In this document: positions 6,207 to 14,300 of the stretch, piece after piece | Layout: every line of letters begins with the position of its first letter | Position numbering within the stretch: the stretch's first letter is position 1 | Source of the DNA: an uncultured Agathobacter sp. | GTDB lineage: Bacteria; Bacillota; Clostridia; Lachnospirales; Lachnospiraceae | DNA: 23,960 nt | Direction of reading: 5' to 3' | NCBI GenBank assembly: GCA_934316545.1 | Contig: CAKRDT010000030.1 | Span: forward strand, 1 to 23,960 | Notes under the pieces: model-generated | What the model saw: the letters and a program-made list of their open reading frames with translations, nothing else | Told to the model about the DNA's origin: nothing | Database searches by the model: none | Translations under genes and position numbers: made by a program

Positions 6207-8000
6207 ATGAACATATTCAGTGTTCTGACAATGATTGGTGGCCTGGCCATGTTTTTGTATGGAATGGATGCGATGGGAGATGGCCTTGCAAAGTTATCCG
6301 GAGGTAAGCTTGAGCAGATTTTAGAGAAGCTTACATCGAAACGTATTATGGCCGTGCTTCTCGGTGTGGCGGTTACGGCAGTCATCCAGTCGTCGTCTGC
6401 GACAACCGTAATGGTCGTAGGATTTGTCAATTCCGGTATCATGCAGCTTTCACAGGCGGTAGGAATCATTATGGGTGCCAATATCGGAACGACCATAACT
6501 TCATGGATTCTGTCCCTGTCGGGCATTCAGGGATCCAGCCTGTTTGTGCAGCTTTTGAAGCCGTCATCATTCTCGCCGGTGCTTGCAGCAATCGGTATTG
6601 TGATGATTATGACGGCAAAAGATAATAATAAGAAGAAAGACATCGGAAATATTTTAGTTGGCTTTGCAATTTTGATGTTCGGAATGGATACGATGAGCTC
6701 TGCGGTGGCTCCGCTTGCAGAGAACGAGCATTTTACCAGTGTTTTGACGATGTTTTCCAATCCGATTCTTGGTATGCTCGCGGGCCTGGTGCTGACCGCT
6801 GTCATCCAGAGTTCTTCGGCATCGGTCGGAATCCTGCAGGCGCTGTGTATAACCGGTGCAGTAGGGTATAAGACCGCAATTCCGATCATCATGGGACAAA
6901 ACATCGGAACCTGCGTGACCGCACTGATCTCTTCGATCGGTGCAAGCAAAAATGCAAAGCGTGCATCCATGATCCATCTGTACTTCAACCTGATCGGAAC
7001 AATCCTGTTCATGGTCGTATTCTATAGTATCAATGCAGCAATCGGTGGATTTGATTTCTTAAACGATCCGGCCAATGCGGCGGGGATCGCTGTCGTACAT
7101 TCGCTTTTTAATATCGGTGCGGTATTGGTACTGTACCCGTTTGGTGATAAGCTGGTTAAGCTGGCACAGATTACGATTCCGGATCATGCGGGCGAAAGTG
7201 AGGAAGCGCCGAATGAACTTGCAATTCTGGATGAGCGTTTCTTGGAAAAGCCGGCCTTTGCGATGGAATTGTGCCGCAACGCAGCGGTGCGTATGGCGCA
7301 GGAGGCGCGGGATGCTTTGCATCTTGCACTTGATAATGTAACCATGTATAGTGAAAGCAGAGTAGAAAAGATTATCGAGATGGAAGAGAGTGTGGACCGG
7401 TATGAGGATGCGCTTGGCACATACCTCGTCAAATTAAACAACTGTGATCTGTCGCAGAAAGACAGCCGGACCTTGTCCATTCTGCTTCACTGTATCGGTA
7501 ACTTTGAGCGCATCTCGGATCATGCGGTCAACCTCACGGATTCTACGACGCAGATGCATGAGAAGAAACTGGAGTTTTCGAAGAAAGCGATAGAAGAACT
7601 GCAGGTGTTTTCCGATGCACTCCGTGATATTGTGGATCAGACGATGGAAGCGTTCGCGCTGGGGGATCTGGATAAGGCAAGACAGATCGAGCCATTTGAG
7701 CAGGTAATCGACAGTCTGAATATTGAGTTGAAACAAAGACACATTCGTCGGCTGCGCAAAGGCAAGTGTACGATCGAGCTTGGACTGATCCTTGAGGATA
7801 TGATCACAAATTATGAGCGCATCTCGGATCACTGTTCGAATATCGCGGTATGCATGATCCGTGTCAATGAAGATGGCTTTGATACCCATGAATATCTGGA
7901 TGTGTTAAAGGAGGAAAAAGCTCCGTGGTTTGAGGAAGAGTTTTACAACCTTTCAAAAAAATATGCACTCCCGGAGAAAAAGTCATCAAAAAATGTATAA
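6207..8000 (+). CDS. nptA: Na/Pi cotransporter (NptA/YjbB type) with C-terminal PhoU-like domain
   Basis: This sodium-coupled phosphate carrier of the PNaS/SLC34-like family has 597 residues. The membrane part (about residues 1-320) contains the duplicated hallmark QSSS: QSSSATTVMVVGFVNSG at 61-77 and QSSSASVGILQA at 201-212, each followed by a GxNIGT segment (GANIGTT, GQNIGTC). A hydrophilic helical domain follows (about 345-580) with two PhoU-type motifs, NFERISDHAVNL and NYERISDHCSNI. Bacterial homologues can move phosphate in or out, so direction is not certain. The ATG at 6207 follows AAAGGAG. It is the first gene of an operon with phoB (39 nt gap) and phoR, under a strong Pho-box array. 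The PhoU-like tail may sense transport status, by analogy with PhoU and Pst. Confidence 0.93.
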   Translation: MNIFSVLTMIGGLAMFLYGMDAMGDGLAKLSGGKLEQILEKLTSKRIMAVLLGVAVTAVIQSSSATTVMVVGFVNSGIMQLSQAVGIIMGANIGTTITSWILSLSGIQGSSLFVQLLKPSSFSPVLAAIGIVMIMTAKDNNKKKDIGNILVGFAILMFGMDTMSSAVAPLAENEHFTSVLTMFSNPILGMLAGLVLTAVIQSSSASVGILQALCITGAVGYKTAIPIIMGQNIGTCVTALISSIGASKNAKRASMIHLYFNLIGTILFMVVFYSINAAIGGFDFLNDPANAAGIAVVHSLFNIGAVLVLYPFGDKLVKLAQITIPDHAGESEEAPNELAILDERFLEKPAFAMELCRNAAVRMAQEARDALHLALDNVTMYSESRVEKIIEMEESVDRYEDALGTYLVKLNNCDLSQKDSRTLSILLHCIGNFERISDHAVNLTDSTTQMHEKKLEFSKKAIEELQVFSDALRDIVDQTMEAFALGDLDKARQIEPFEQVIDSLNIELKQRHIRRLRKGKCTIELGLILEDMITNYERISDHCSNIAVCMIRVNEDGFDTHEYLDVLKEEKAPWFEEEFYNLSKKYALPEKKSSKNV

Positions 8001-8039
8001 TTGGGTCTGATAGGAAAAGAGAAGGAGCAGGTGAGTAAT

Positions 8040-8714
8040 ATGGCTTTGATCTATATAGTGGAAGATGATGAGAATATTAGAGAAATCGAGACAATCGCAC
8101 TCAAGAACAGTAATTACATGGTGTGCGCATTTGAAAAAGCAAAAGATTTCTATAAAAAATTAGAGGATATTATGCCGGATCTTGTACTTTTAGATGTGAT
8201 GCTGCCGGATGAGAGCGGATATGATATTGTAAGAAAACTTAGAAAGGAGCCGACGACGCGCCAGCTTCCGATCATTATGGTGACGGCAAAGACAGCGGAG
8301 ATGGATATGATCAAGGGACTTGATGGAGGCGCGGATGATTATATTAAGAAGCCTTTTTCCGTTATGGAACTGATCACGCGGGTGAAGGCGCTTCTGCGCA
8401 GAACCGTGACGGAAGATATCAAGTATCTGCAGGTGGACAATCTGGTGCTTGACCATGAGCGCCATATGGTCTTTGTTGATAACCGGCAGGTGGAGCTGAC
8501 GTTTAAGGAATACGAGCTGCTTCGCCTTTTGATGACAAACCAGAATGTGGTATTGTCGCGTGAAGTGATTATGCGCCATGTCTGGGGAACGGAATTTGAG
8601 GGAGAGTCAAGAACCGTGGATATGCACATCAAGACGCTCCGCCAGAAGCTCGGCGAGGCCGGAAGCAAGATCCGAACCGTGAGAAACGTCGGATATGTGA
8701 TAGAAAAAGCCTGA
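8040..8714 (+). CDS. phoB: PhoB-like OmpR-family response regulator
   Basis: This transcription factor is predicted to activate the Pho promoters seen in this window. The 224-residue protein has a receiver domain with acidic residues D9/D10, phospho-acceptor D52 (LLDVMLPDESGY), T82 and K104 (IKKPFS). A C-terminal winged helix of the OmpR/PhoB class follows, with LTFKEYELLRLLM, the recognition region HVWGTEFEGESRTVDMHIKTLRQKL and the final GVGYV-like NVGYVIEKA. I chose the ATG at 8040; an in-frame TTG at 8001 would add 13 residues that do not look like receiver sequence. AGGTGA lies 5 bases upstream. It follows nptA after 39 nt, so it is expressed from the Pho-box promoter and positively autoregulated. 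The assignment as PhoB rests on location and family. Confidence 0.88.
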   Translation: MALIYIVEDDENIREIETIALKNSNYMVCAFEKAKDFYKKLEDIMPDLVLLDVMLPDESGYDIVRKLRKEPTTRQLPIIMVTAKTAEMDMIKGLDGGADDYIKKPFSVMELITRVKALLRRTVTEDIKYLQVDNLVLDHERHMVFVDNRQVELTFKEYELLRLLMTNQNVVLSREVIMRHVWGTEFEGESRTVDMHIKTLRQKLGEAGSKIRTVRNVGYVIEKA

Positions 8715-8794
8715 CGATTCGTGCGTTTTTGCGAATGCTGCGGTGCTTCTGGAAGCATCGCCTTGGAAAATGAACAGACAGGAAGGGGCAGAAC

Positions 8795-10114
8795 ATGAAG
8801 CAGAAAATCAATGTGCGTTTGATCGGCATCGCAGTGCTTGCGGTACTTGCGACACTGATCTGTATGACCTGTGTATATTACAGTCTTTTTCAGAAGCAGG
8901 TGCGCAAGGATTTACAGGTTCAGGCGCAGGTGCTTGGTGAGACCGGTGCGTTTCAGAACGTACAGACAAGGGCAAAAAGTTTTGATATCGCAAAGGAAGA
9001 TTTGCGAATTACATGGATTGATACGGATGGAACGGTGCTCTATGACAATGATGCGGATGCAAATATGTTAGAAAATCATGCAAATCGTCCGGAGGTAAAG
9101 AGTGCGCTGCAGACCGGTGAAGGAGAATGTGTCCGCAACTCCAATACTATGAATATGACAACGTTTTATTATGCGCTTCGTCTGGAGAATGGTATGGTTC
9201 TTCGCGTTGCGACACAGGCGAGAAGCATCTGGAACGTATTTCTGACGGCAGCACCGATGATTGCCGGAATTCTGGTTTTGATCATTGTAGTGTGTGTATT
9301 CCTTGCGCATGTTCTGACCCGGCAGCTTCTTCAGCCGATCAAAGTCATGGCGGAGAATATGGAAGATACCTCAAAGACTCCGGTCTACAAGGAGCTGGTG
9401 CCTTTTGTCAATACGATCCGTGCGCAGCATGAAAATATTCTGATGGCGGCGAAGGTGCGGCAGGATTTTACCGCGAATGTTTCGCATGAGTTAAAAACCC
9501 CTTTGACGGCCATCTCCGGATACGCGGAGCTGATCGAAAATCATATGGTCGGTCCTGAGCAGGAGACACGTTTTGCACAGGAAATCCAGCAGAATGCGAA
9601 TCGTCTGCTTTCGCTTATCAATGATATCATTCGTTTATCGGAGCTTGACAATAGTGAGAATCTGGTTCGTTATGAACAGGTGGATCTGGATCTTGTAGCA
9701 CAGGAAAGTGTCAATAATCTGACGGTCAATGCCGAGAAGAGAGGCGTAAAGTTATACTATGAGGGAGAGCCTTGTACGCTTCGCGCAGACCGGGGCATGC
9801 TCACAGAACTTGTGGATAATCTGGCGGCCAACGCGATCCGTTATAATAATGAAGGCGGAGAGGTGCATGTAAAGGTAACGCATGAGAACCAGCAGCCGGT
9901 GCTGATGGTGTCAGATAATGGAATCGGAATTCCAAAGGATCAGCAGGATCGTATCTTTGAACGTTTCTATCGTGTGGATAAAAGCCGTTCGAAGCAGACC
10001 GGCGGCACGGGGCTTGGCCTTGCGATCGTCAAACATATCGTGGAACTGCACGATGCGCAGATCACGGTCGAAAGTGAGCCGGGCAAGGGAACGATGATGA
10101 AAGTGATTTTCTGA
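8795..10114 (+). CDS. phoR: PhoR-like sensor histidine kinase
   Basis: This is the membrane sensor kinase partner of the adjacent response regulator. In the 439-residue protein, TM1 is at about residues 8-30, an extracytoplasmic PAS/PDC-like domain spans about 31-145 (RITWIDTDGTVLYDN, MLENHANRPEV), and TM2 lies at about 150-174. A short linker follows instead of a clear HAMP domain. The HisKA domain has phospho-acceptor H231 in FTANVSHELKTPLTAI. The ATPase domain has an N box LVDNLAANAIRYNN, G1 DNGIGIP, F box RIFERFYRVD and G2 GGTGLGLAIVKHI. The ATG at 8795 follows AGGAAGGGG. It lies 80 nt after phoB without a terminator, so it is probably in the same operon. The PhoR assignment comes from the pst/phoU/phoB neighbourhood. 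Confidence 0.88.
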   Translation: MKQKINVRLIGIAVLAVLATLICMTCVYYSLFQKQVRKDLQVQAQVLGETGAFQNVQTRAKSFDIAKEDLRITWIDTDGTVLYDNDADANMLENHANRPEVKSALQTGEGECVRNSNTMNMTTFYYALRLENGMVLRVATQARSIWNVFLTAAPMIAGILVLIIVVCVFLAHVLTRQLLQPIKVMAENMEDTSKTPVYKELVPFVNTIRAQHENILMAAKVRQDFTANVSHELKTPLTAISGYAELIENHMVGPEQETRFAQEIQQNANRLLSLINDIIRLSELDNSENLVRYEQVDLDLVAQESVNNLTVNAEKRGVKLYYEGEPCTLRADRGMLTELVDNLAANAIRYNNEGGEVHVKVTHENQQPVLMVSDNGIGIPKDQQDRIFERFYRVDKSRSKQTGGTGLGLAIVKHIVELHDAQITVESEPGKGTMMKVIF

Positions 10115-10121
10115 TAAAATA

Positions 10122-10176
10122 AAATTCGGGTTAGCCGATGAAATGGCAGTGCATTTTCACAGGCTAACCCGAATTT
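10122..10176 (+). terminator. bidirectional terminator between phoR and yjfB-like gene
   Basis: A perfect 15-bp stem, AAATTCGGGTTAGCC (10122-10136) with its complement at 10162-10176, is extended inside by a near match TGAAATG/CATTTTCA. The minus-strand side is followed by a good T-rich tract (TTTTATTTTATC). The plus side has only TTTG, so it may serve the convergent minus-strand gene better than phoR. Confidence 0.85.
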
Positions 10177-10218
10177 GTTTATGGAATGTAATATTTGTGA
10201 AACAAGTTCTTGTGCTGC

Positions 10219-10413
10219 TTAAACGGATGTATCAATATTTCCACCAAGATATGGTGTTACGGAGTTCTCCATCATGCGGATCATACTGTCGTTCATGGAT
10301 GCATTTGTGTCCAAAGCCTTATCGAGCATTCGGACTCCCACGGATTCCATCAGGGAAGCTGGCTCGGAAACGTTGATGGCACTAAGGGCAGAGCCTACAT
10401 TGGCAATATTCAT
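10219..10413 (-). CDS. YjfB-family putative motility protein
   Basis: This small 64-residue protein resembles the YjfB family (annotated as putative motility proteins in flagellated Firmicutes), with the typical start MNIANVGSALSAIN, a central VGVRMLDKALDTNASM and a C-terminal TPYLGGNIDTSV. The real function is unknown. A textbook GGAGGTA site lies 9 bases before the ATG on the minus strand. A sigma-A type promoter, TTGCTT-N17-CATAAT with an extended TGn, is visible on the minus strand at 10487-10459. The terminator at 10122-10176 ends it. It is the only minus-strand gene in the window, divergent from the NlpC/P60 gene and convergent with phoR. It implies that the genome has, or had, flagella, although no other flagellar gene is nearby. 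Confidence 0.85.
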   Translation of the reverse strand: MNIANVGSALSAINVSEPASLMESVGVRMLDKALDTNASMNDSMIRMMENSVTPYLGGNIDTSV

Positions 10414-10458
10414 AATGAGTTACCTCCTAATTAAAAATCACAGTCTGTACCTGTTTGT

Positions 10459-10487
10459 ATTATGACACAAAAATCGCCGGAAAGCAA
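10459..10487 (-). promoter_or_regulatory. minus-strand promoter of the yjfB-like gene
   Basis: Reading the minus strand, TTGCTT (10487-10482), 17 bases, then CATAAT (10464-10459), with TG one base upstream of the -10. The start would fall about 40 nt before the ATG. A sigma-28-like GGCGATTT lies within the spacer but lacks a matching -35. Confidence 0.55.
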
Positions 10488-10518
10488 GGAAAAGAAGTTT
10501 GCGACGAGTGATTAAGGG

Positions 10519-10547
10519 TTGACATAGATAGGTCACTTTGTTATAAT
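10519..10547 (+). promoter_or_regulatory. consensus sigma-A promoter of the NlpC/P60 gene
   Basis: TTGACA (10519-10524), a 17-bp spacer and TATAAT (10542-10547) match the consensus perfectly. The expected start is near 10554, leaving a leader of about 55 nt. It is divergent from the yjfB-like promoter. Confidence 0.93.
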
Positions 10548-10561
10548 AGCACCGTAACATT

Positions 10562-10578
10562 TGTAATAAATCTGTAAT
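10562..10578 (+). promoter_or_regulatory. WalR-like box in the NlpC/P60 leader
   Basis: TGTAAT (10562-10567), five bases, TGTAAT (10573-10578) matches the B. subtilis WalR consensus TGTWAH-N5-TGTWAH exactly. It lies about 8-24 bases downstream of the predicted transcription start, a position more suited to repression than activation. A weaker CGTAAC sits just upstream. Confidence 0.55.
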
Positions 10579-10608
10579 AAACTTTACGAAACAGTATTGG
10601 AGGGCAAT

Positions 10609-11835
10609 ATGAAACGTAACGTATTCATTAAGATGACAGCATGTAGTCTGGCCGCAACACTTGCAGTTGGAGGCGTAGCTGTAAGTAGTGTAGATGCTAC
10701 ACCGACCGCCGGACTTTCCACATATACATCAAACATTGTTACATCTTCGATTATACCGACTGCCGGACTTTCACTGGCAATGTCACAGTGCGTGGCAGCT
10801 GTGGAGGATGAGGCTACCGTAGCAAGCGCTCAGCCGCAGGTAACCGAGAATGAAACGCCGGTTGTTGCATCGGAATATGCAGATCTTGCAGTTGCAACCG
10901 TGGATGATTTTGTAAATGTACGTAAGAAACCATCAACAAAAAGCAAGGTGGTTGGTAAGTTATATAAAAATAATGTCGGAACCGTAATCGGAACCAAGGG
11001 AGACTGGTATAAGATTAAATCCGGCAATGTAACAGGTTATGTTAAGAGTGATTATGTAGCAGTTGACAATGAGAAGCTTGCCAAGAAAGCGGGACGCAGA
11101 GTTGCAGTTGTGACGACGGAAACTTTAAAAGTACGTAAAGGTGCATCCGGCAAGGATGAGGTAATGACACTTGTTCCGGGAGGAGAAGATCTGACCGTTA
11201 TCGATGAGTCGGTTGACGGATGGGTTGGAGTATCTGTTTCGGAAGGAGATGGATATGTATCTGCTGATTATGTGGAGTTATCTACAGAATATACTTATGC
11301 CGAGTCCCGTGCAGAAGAAAAGGCCCGTCTGAAGAAGGAAGAGGAAGAACGTAAGGCTGCAGAAGAAGCAGCTCGCCAGGAAGAAGAGAGACAGCAGGCA
11401 GCAACAAGCTCAAGCAGTTCATCATCCAGCAGTTCTTCAAGCAGCAGCTCATCAAGCTCCAGCAGTAAGTCGTACAGCGCACCGAGCGGAACTTCCGGAT
11501 CTTCGGTCGCAAATTATGCATGCCAGTTTATCGGCAACCCATATGTCTATGGCGGCTCAAGCTTGACAAACGGAACGGATTGCTCCGGATTTGTAATGTC
11601 TGTATATGCAGCCTTTGGTGTAAGTCTTCCGCATAGTTCCAGCGCTTTAAGAAGTGTCGGATATGGTGTGAGCACATCGGACATGCAGCCGGGTGACATC
11701 GTATGCTACAGTGGACATGTTGGTATCTATGTTGGCAACAATACGATTGTTCATGCAAGTAATCCAAGTACCGGAATCAAACTTACTTCTCCGGCAAACT
11801 ACAGAACGATTCTTGCGGTAAGAAGAATTTTTTAA
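10609..11835 (+). CDS. secreted SH3-SH3-NlpC/P60 peptidoglycan endopeptidase
   Basis: This is a cell-wall hydrolase predicted to cut peptide stems of peptidoglycan outside the cell. The 408-residue protein has a signal peptide at 1-30 and a low-complexity region with a repeated PTAGLS. Two bacterial SH3 domains (about 90-152 and 163-224) probably bind the wall. A charged helical KEEEERKAAEEAARQEEE segment (about 240-262) is followed by a linker of 20 consecutive serines (267-286) and the NlpC/P60 domain (about 300-408). The catalytic set is complete: C325 in DCSGF, H370 in GHVGIYV, H382 in IVHAS. The ATG at 10609 follows GGAGG; an upstream in-frame TTG overlaps that site and is unlikely. It has a consensus promoter and a possible WalR box, and a 17-bp terminator follows. 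A coiled-coil long enough for FtsEX docking is not evident. Confidence 0.93.
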   Translation: MKRNVFIKMTACSLAATLAVGGVAVSSVDATPTAGLSTYTSNIVTSSIIPTAGLSLAMSQCVAAVEDEATVASAQPQVTENETPVVASEYADLAVATVDDFVNVRKKPSTKSKVVGKLYKNNVGTVIGTKGDWYKIKSGNVTGYVKSDYVAVDNEKLAKKAGRRVAVVTTETLKVRKGASGKDEVMTLVPGGEDLTVIDESVDGWVGVSVSEGDGYVSADYVELSTEYTYAESRAEEKARLKKEEEERKAAEEAARQEEERQQAATSSSSSSSSSSSSSSSSSSSSKSYSAPSGTSGSSVANYACQFIGNPYVYGGSSLTNGTDCSGFVMSVYAAFGVSLPHSSSALRSVGYGVSTSDMQPGDIVCYSGHVGIYVGNNTIVHASNPSTGIKLTSPANYRTILAVRRIF

Positions 11836-11858
11836 ATTCCATATAGCAGAGTGACTTC

Positions 11859-11909
11859 AAAGGGTTTCGATTCTGACGGACTTGCGTGTACAGAATCGAA
11901 ACCCTTTTT
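11859..11909 (+). terminator. terminator of the NlpC/P60 gene
   Basis: A perfect 17-bp stem, AAAGGGTTTCGATTCTG (11859-11875) with its complement (11891-11907), ends in TTTTT. The 15-nt loop contains CGGACTTGCGTGT, which is complementary to 12000-12012 in the next promoter. Confidence 0.95.
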
Positions 11910-11996
11910 ACATCATAGGGAATTTCTTTCTATGATTTGTTTTATCGCCATGGGGAATTCGAATTTTAAGAAATTGTAAAGATTAGGCGATATGCG

Positions 11997-12026
11997 TTGA
12001 CACGCAAGTCCGGCAGAAGGTACTAT
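11997..12026 (+). promoter_or_regulatory. promoter of the GH25-amidase pair
   Basis: TTGACA (11997-12002), 18 bases, TACTAT (12021-12026). The -35 overlaps the 13-bp inverted match to the upstream terminator loop. Upstream lie two further inverted repeats: ATCATAG/CTATGAT (11912-11918 with 11930-11936) and TATCGCC/GGCGATA (11943-11949 with 11986-11992), possible operators. Confidence 0.6.
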
Positions 12027-12068
12027 AAAAGGTAGTATGTAATTTTAGGTAACACAGGAGGAAATAAG

Positions 12069-14270
12069 TTGAAGTTTTGGAAAGATAAGAGATATTTGTG
12101 CGTTGGCTTTCTGGCAGCAGTGACCGTAGGTGTGGCTGCTCCGCAGAGTGTGAAAGCAGACGTTGTGATAGAGCCGGATGGAGTCATGGGCCAGAGCGTT
12201 GCGGATGAGATGGCGTATGATCCGGCGGAAGATTATGCGTGGTTATCAGGCAGTCTTGAGGCACCGGCGGCATATGATCCGGAAAAAATTCCGCTGCTTC
12301 GGGCAACGGCTTATACGGATTTGTTTTTGGAAGGATCCTTTACGACAGTGAGTGATCTGAACAATGCAACGTATTATCATAACGCTGCCTACGAAGATTG
12401 TGAACTGATCAATGGTATCGATGTATCGTGGTGGCAAGGCGGTGGACGAGGCAGTAAGACCTCTAAAATTAATTGGAAGAAAATGCATGAGGCAGGAGCG
12501 GATTTTGTATTTGTGCGTGCAGCATCGAGAGATACGGCAGATGCTTCCATTTATGAGGATACATCCGCAAGTGCCCATATCAAGGGCGCACAGGACAATC
12601 AGATGAATGTCGGATTGTACATTTTTTCGCAGGCAGTCAATGAGAAGGAAGCCATTGAGGAAGCCGACTATGTGCTGAATCTGATCGACAAATACGGATG
12701 GAGCATTGATATGCCGATCGTGATTGACCGTGAATCGGGACGTGAGACAAAACGTTTAGTAAATGCAAAATTATCCAAGGCAAAGGAGACTGCGGTCGTT
12801 CAGGCATTTTCGGATGAGATTACAGGCGCCGGCTATCAGGCGGGAGTTTATGCGAGCTATTCATGGTATAACACGAAGATGAATGCCGATGATCTTGTGA
12901 ATTGTACAATCTGGCTTGCGCGGTACAATAATACGACCACGTCGAATGTGGCACAGGTCAAGAAGAAGGACAGCAAAGGAAAATATGTAAAGGATGCAAA
13001 CGGAAATTATGTCATGGTTACACCGGTTCCGTATGCGGATGTATCGTGTGACTATGAGTTTTGGCAGTATTCCAGTTCGAAGCCGTCTGCATCGACCGGT
13101 TATACGGGAAACCTGGATAAGAATTTCTGGTACAAAGATACCAATGTGAAGACGGAAAATCTTGCGATGAGCAAGCATGCGGCGGACTCGGTTACTCTGA
13201 CCTGGGATGATGCCGGTGATGCAGAACTGTATCGCGTGTATCGTTATAATGAAGATACAAAGAAATATGCATATATCGCAACCGTGAATGACACAACCTA
13301 CACCGATACGAATCGGAACGCGGGAACCGCTTATTCGTATAAGGTACGCTGCATGTGGACAATCGGTGGAAGCGATTATTTCGGAACCTATTCTTCGGTG
13401 CTGCAGGCGGTTACGCTTCCGGCACAGGTAACGAATGTCAACGTGGACGGACAGAGTGCAACGAGCATTTCCCTGGCATGGGATGAAGCGGAAGGTGCCG
13501 ACGGATACCGCATTAGCCGGTATGACAGCGATGCGGATGCGTTCGAGGAAGTGGCAGTCGTTGGAGCGGATGTGACGCACTATGAGGTGACGGGACTGGC
13601 TTCTGCGCGTGAATATCGTTTTGAGGTATGCGCAAGCAAGACGATCGGGGAGAACACCTATTGGGGTGCAGACTCCGAGGAAGCGGCCGGCATGACGAAA
13701 CCGGACAAGGTGGCAGCGTTAAATGTGGATGCATATGAATCCACCGCAATCGACTTATCGTGGAAGAAGGTAGCGCGTGCCAGCGGATATCAGTTATACC
13801 GCCTGAACGAAGAGACGGGTAAATATGTCCGAATCGCAACGATCAAAGGCGGATCAAGCGTAACCTATACGGACAGCAGTCTCGTTGCAGCAAAGACATA
13901 CAGCTACAAAGTCCGTGCGTATAAGAGTTACAATGGAACCAGCTATTACGGCAGATTTTCGGCAGTCAAAGTGCAGGTGACAAAGCCGCAGAAGGTACAG
14001 AAGGTTAAGCTTACCACAAAAGCTTCCTCGATCACGATCAAGTGGAACAAGTCCGCAAATGTGACCGGATATGAGGTTTATCGCCGGAATACAAAGACAA
14101 AGAAATACGAAAAGATTGCTACGGTAAAAGGCGAGAGTAAGGTGAGCTATACCGATAAGAAACGGAAAAAAGGCGTAACCTATAGCTACAAGGTGCGCGC
14201 GTATAAGTCGCATGAAGGCACCAATTACTATGGAAGCTACTCTGCAGTTGCAAAGATAAAAGCAAAGTAG
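12069..14270 (+). CDS. secreted GH25 lysozyme with four fibronectin type III domains
   Basis: This is a muramidase predicted to cut the glycan backbone of peptidoglycan. In the 733-residue protein, a signal peptide covers residues 1-30 and is followed by a poorly conserved stretch to about 112. The GH25 barrel spans about 115-356. The expected acidic residues are present: D118 in GIDVSWWQ and the D-x-E pair D220/E222 in PIVIDRES; GNLDKNFW near 348-355 matches the family's end motif. An insertion, KKKDSKGKYVKDANGNY, lies late in the barrel. Four FN3 repeats follow (about 363-450, 452-545, 546-640, 641-733), the last very lysine-rich and likely wall-associated. The TTG start at 12069 is chosen because AGGAGG lies 7 bases upstream. 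It is probably co-transcribed with the amidase 30 nt downstream. Confidence 0.93.
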   Translation: MKFWKDKRYLCVGFLAAVTVGVAAPQSVKADVVIEPDGVMGQSVADEMAYDPAEDYAWLSGSLEAPAAYDPEKIPLLRATAYTDLFLEGSFTTVSDLNNATYYHNAAYEDCELINGIDVSWWQGGGRGSKTSKINWKKMHEAGADFVFVRAASRDTADASIYEDTSASAHIKGAQDNQMNVGLYIFSQAVNEKEAIEEADYVLNLIDKYGWSIDMPIVIDRESGRETKRLVNAKLSKAKETAVVQAFSDEITGAGYQAGVYASYSWYNTKMNADDLVNCTIWLARYNNTTTSNVAQVKKKDSKGKYVKDANGNYVMVTPVPYADVSCDYEFWQYSSSKPSASTGYTGNLDKNFWYKDTNVKTENLAMSKHAADSVTLTWDDAGDAELYRVYRYNEDTKKYAYIATVNDTTYTDTNRNAGTAYSYKVRCMWTIGGSDYFGTYSSVLQAVTLPAQVTNVNVDGQSATSISLAWDEAEGADGYRISRYDSDADAFEEVAVVGADVTHYEVTGLASAREYRFEVCASKTIGENTYWGADSEEAAGMTKPDKVAALNVDAYESTAIDLSWKKVARASGYQLYRLNEETGKYVRIATIKGGSSVTYTDSSLVAAKTYSYKVRAYKSYNGTSYYGRFSAVKVQVTKPQKVQKVKLTTKASSITIKWNKSANVTGYEVYRRNTKTKKYEKIATVKGESKVSYTDKKRKKGVTYSYKVRAYKSHEGTNYYGSYSAVAKIKAK

Positions 14271-14300
14271 CGGGAAGTGACAGAGGAGTAAGAAAGATTG

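Noticed and set aside
10143..10465. Plus-strand open frames opposite the yjfB-like gene
   Set aside because: They overlap the terminator and the well-supported minus-strand gene, and have no ribosome sites or recognisable sequence.
10471..10478. Sigma-28 promoter for the yjfB-like gene
   Set aside because: GGCGATTT on the minus strand resembles the -10, but no TAAA-type -35 lies at the right distance; a sigma-A promoter fits better.
11910..12068. Cyclic-dinucleotide riboswitch before the lysozyme gene
   Set aside because: Such riboswitches often precede wall hydrolases, but the conserved core sequences are not visible and most of the structured part lies upstream of the promoter.
12861..13580. 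Long minus-strand open frame (239 codons) inside the lysozyme gene
   Set aside because: It is the antisense shadow of the FN3/GH25 coding sequence, is rich in Arg, Ile and Cys without any known motif, and lacks a ribosome site.
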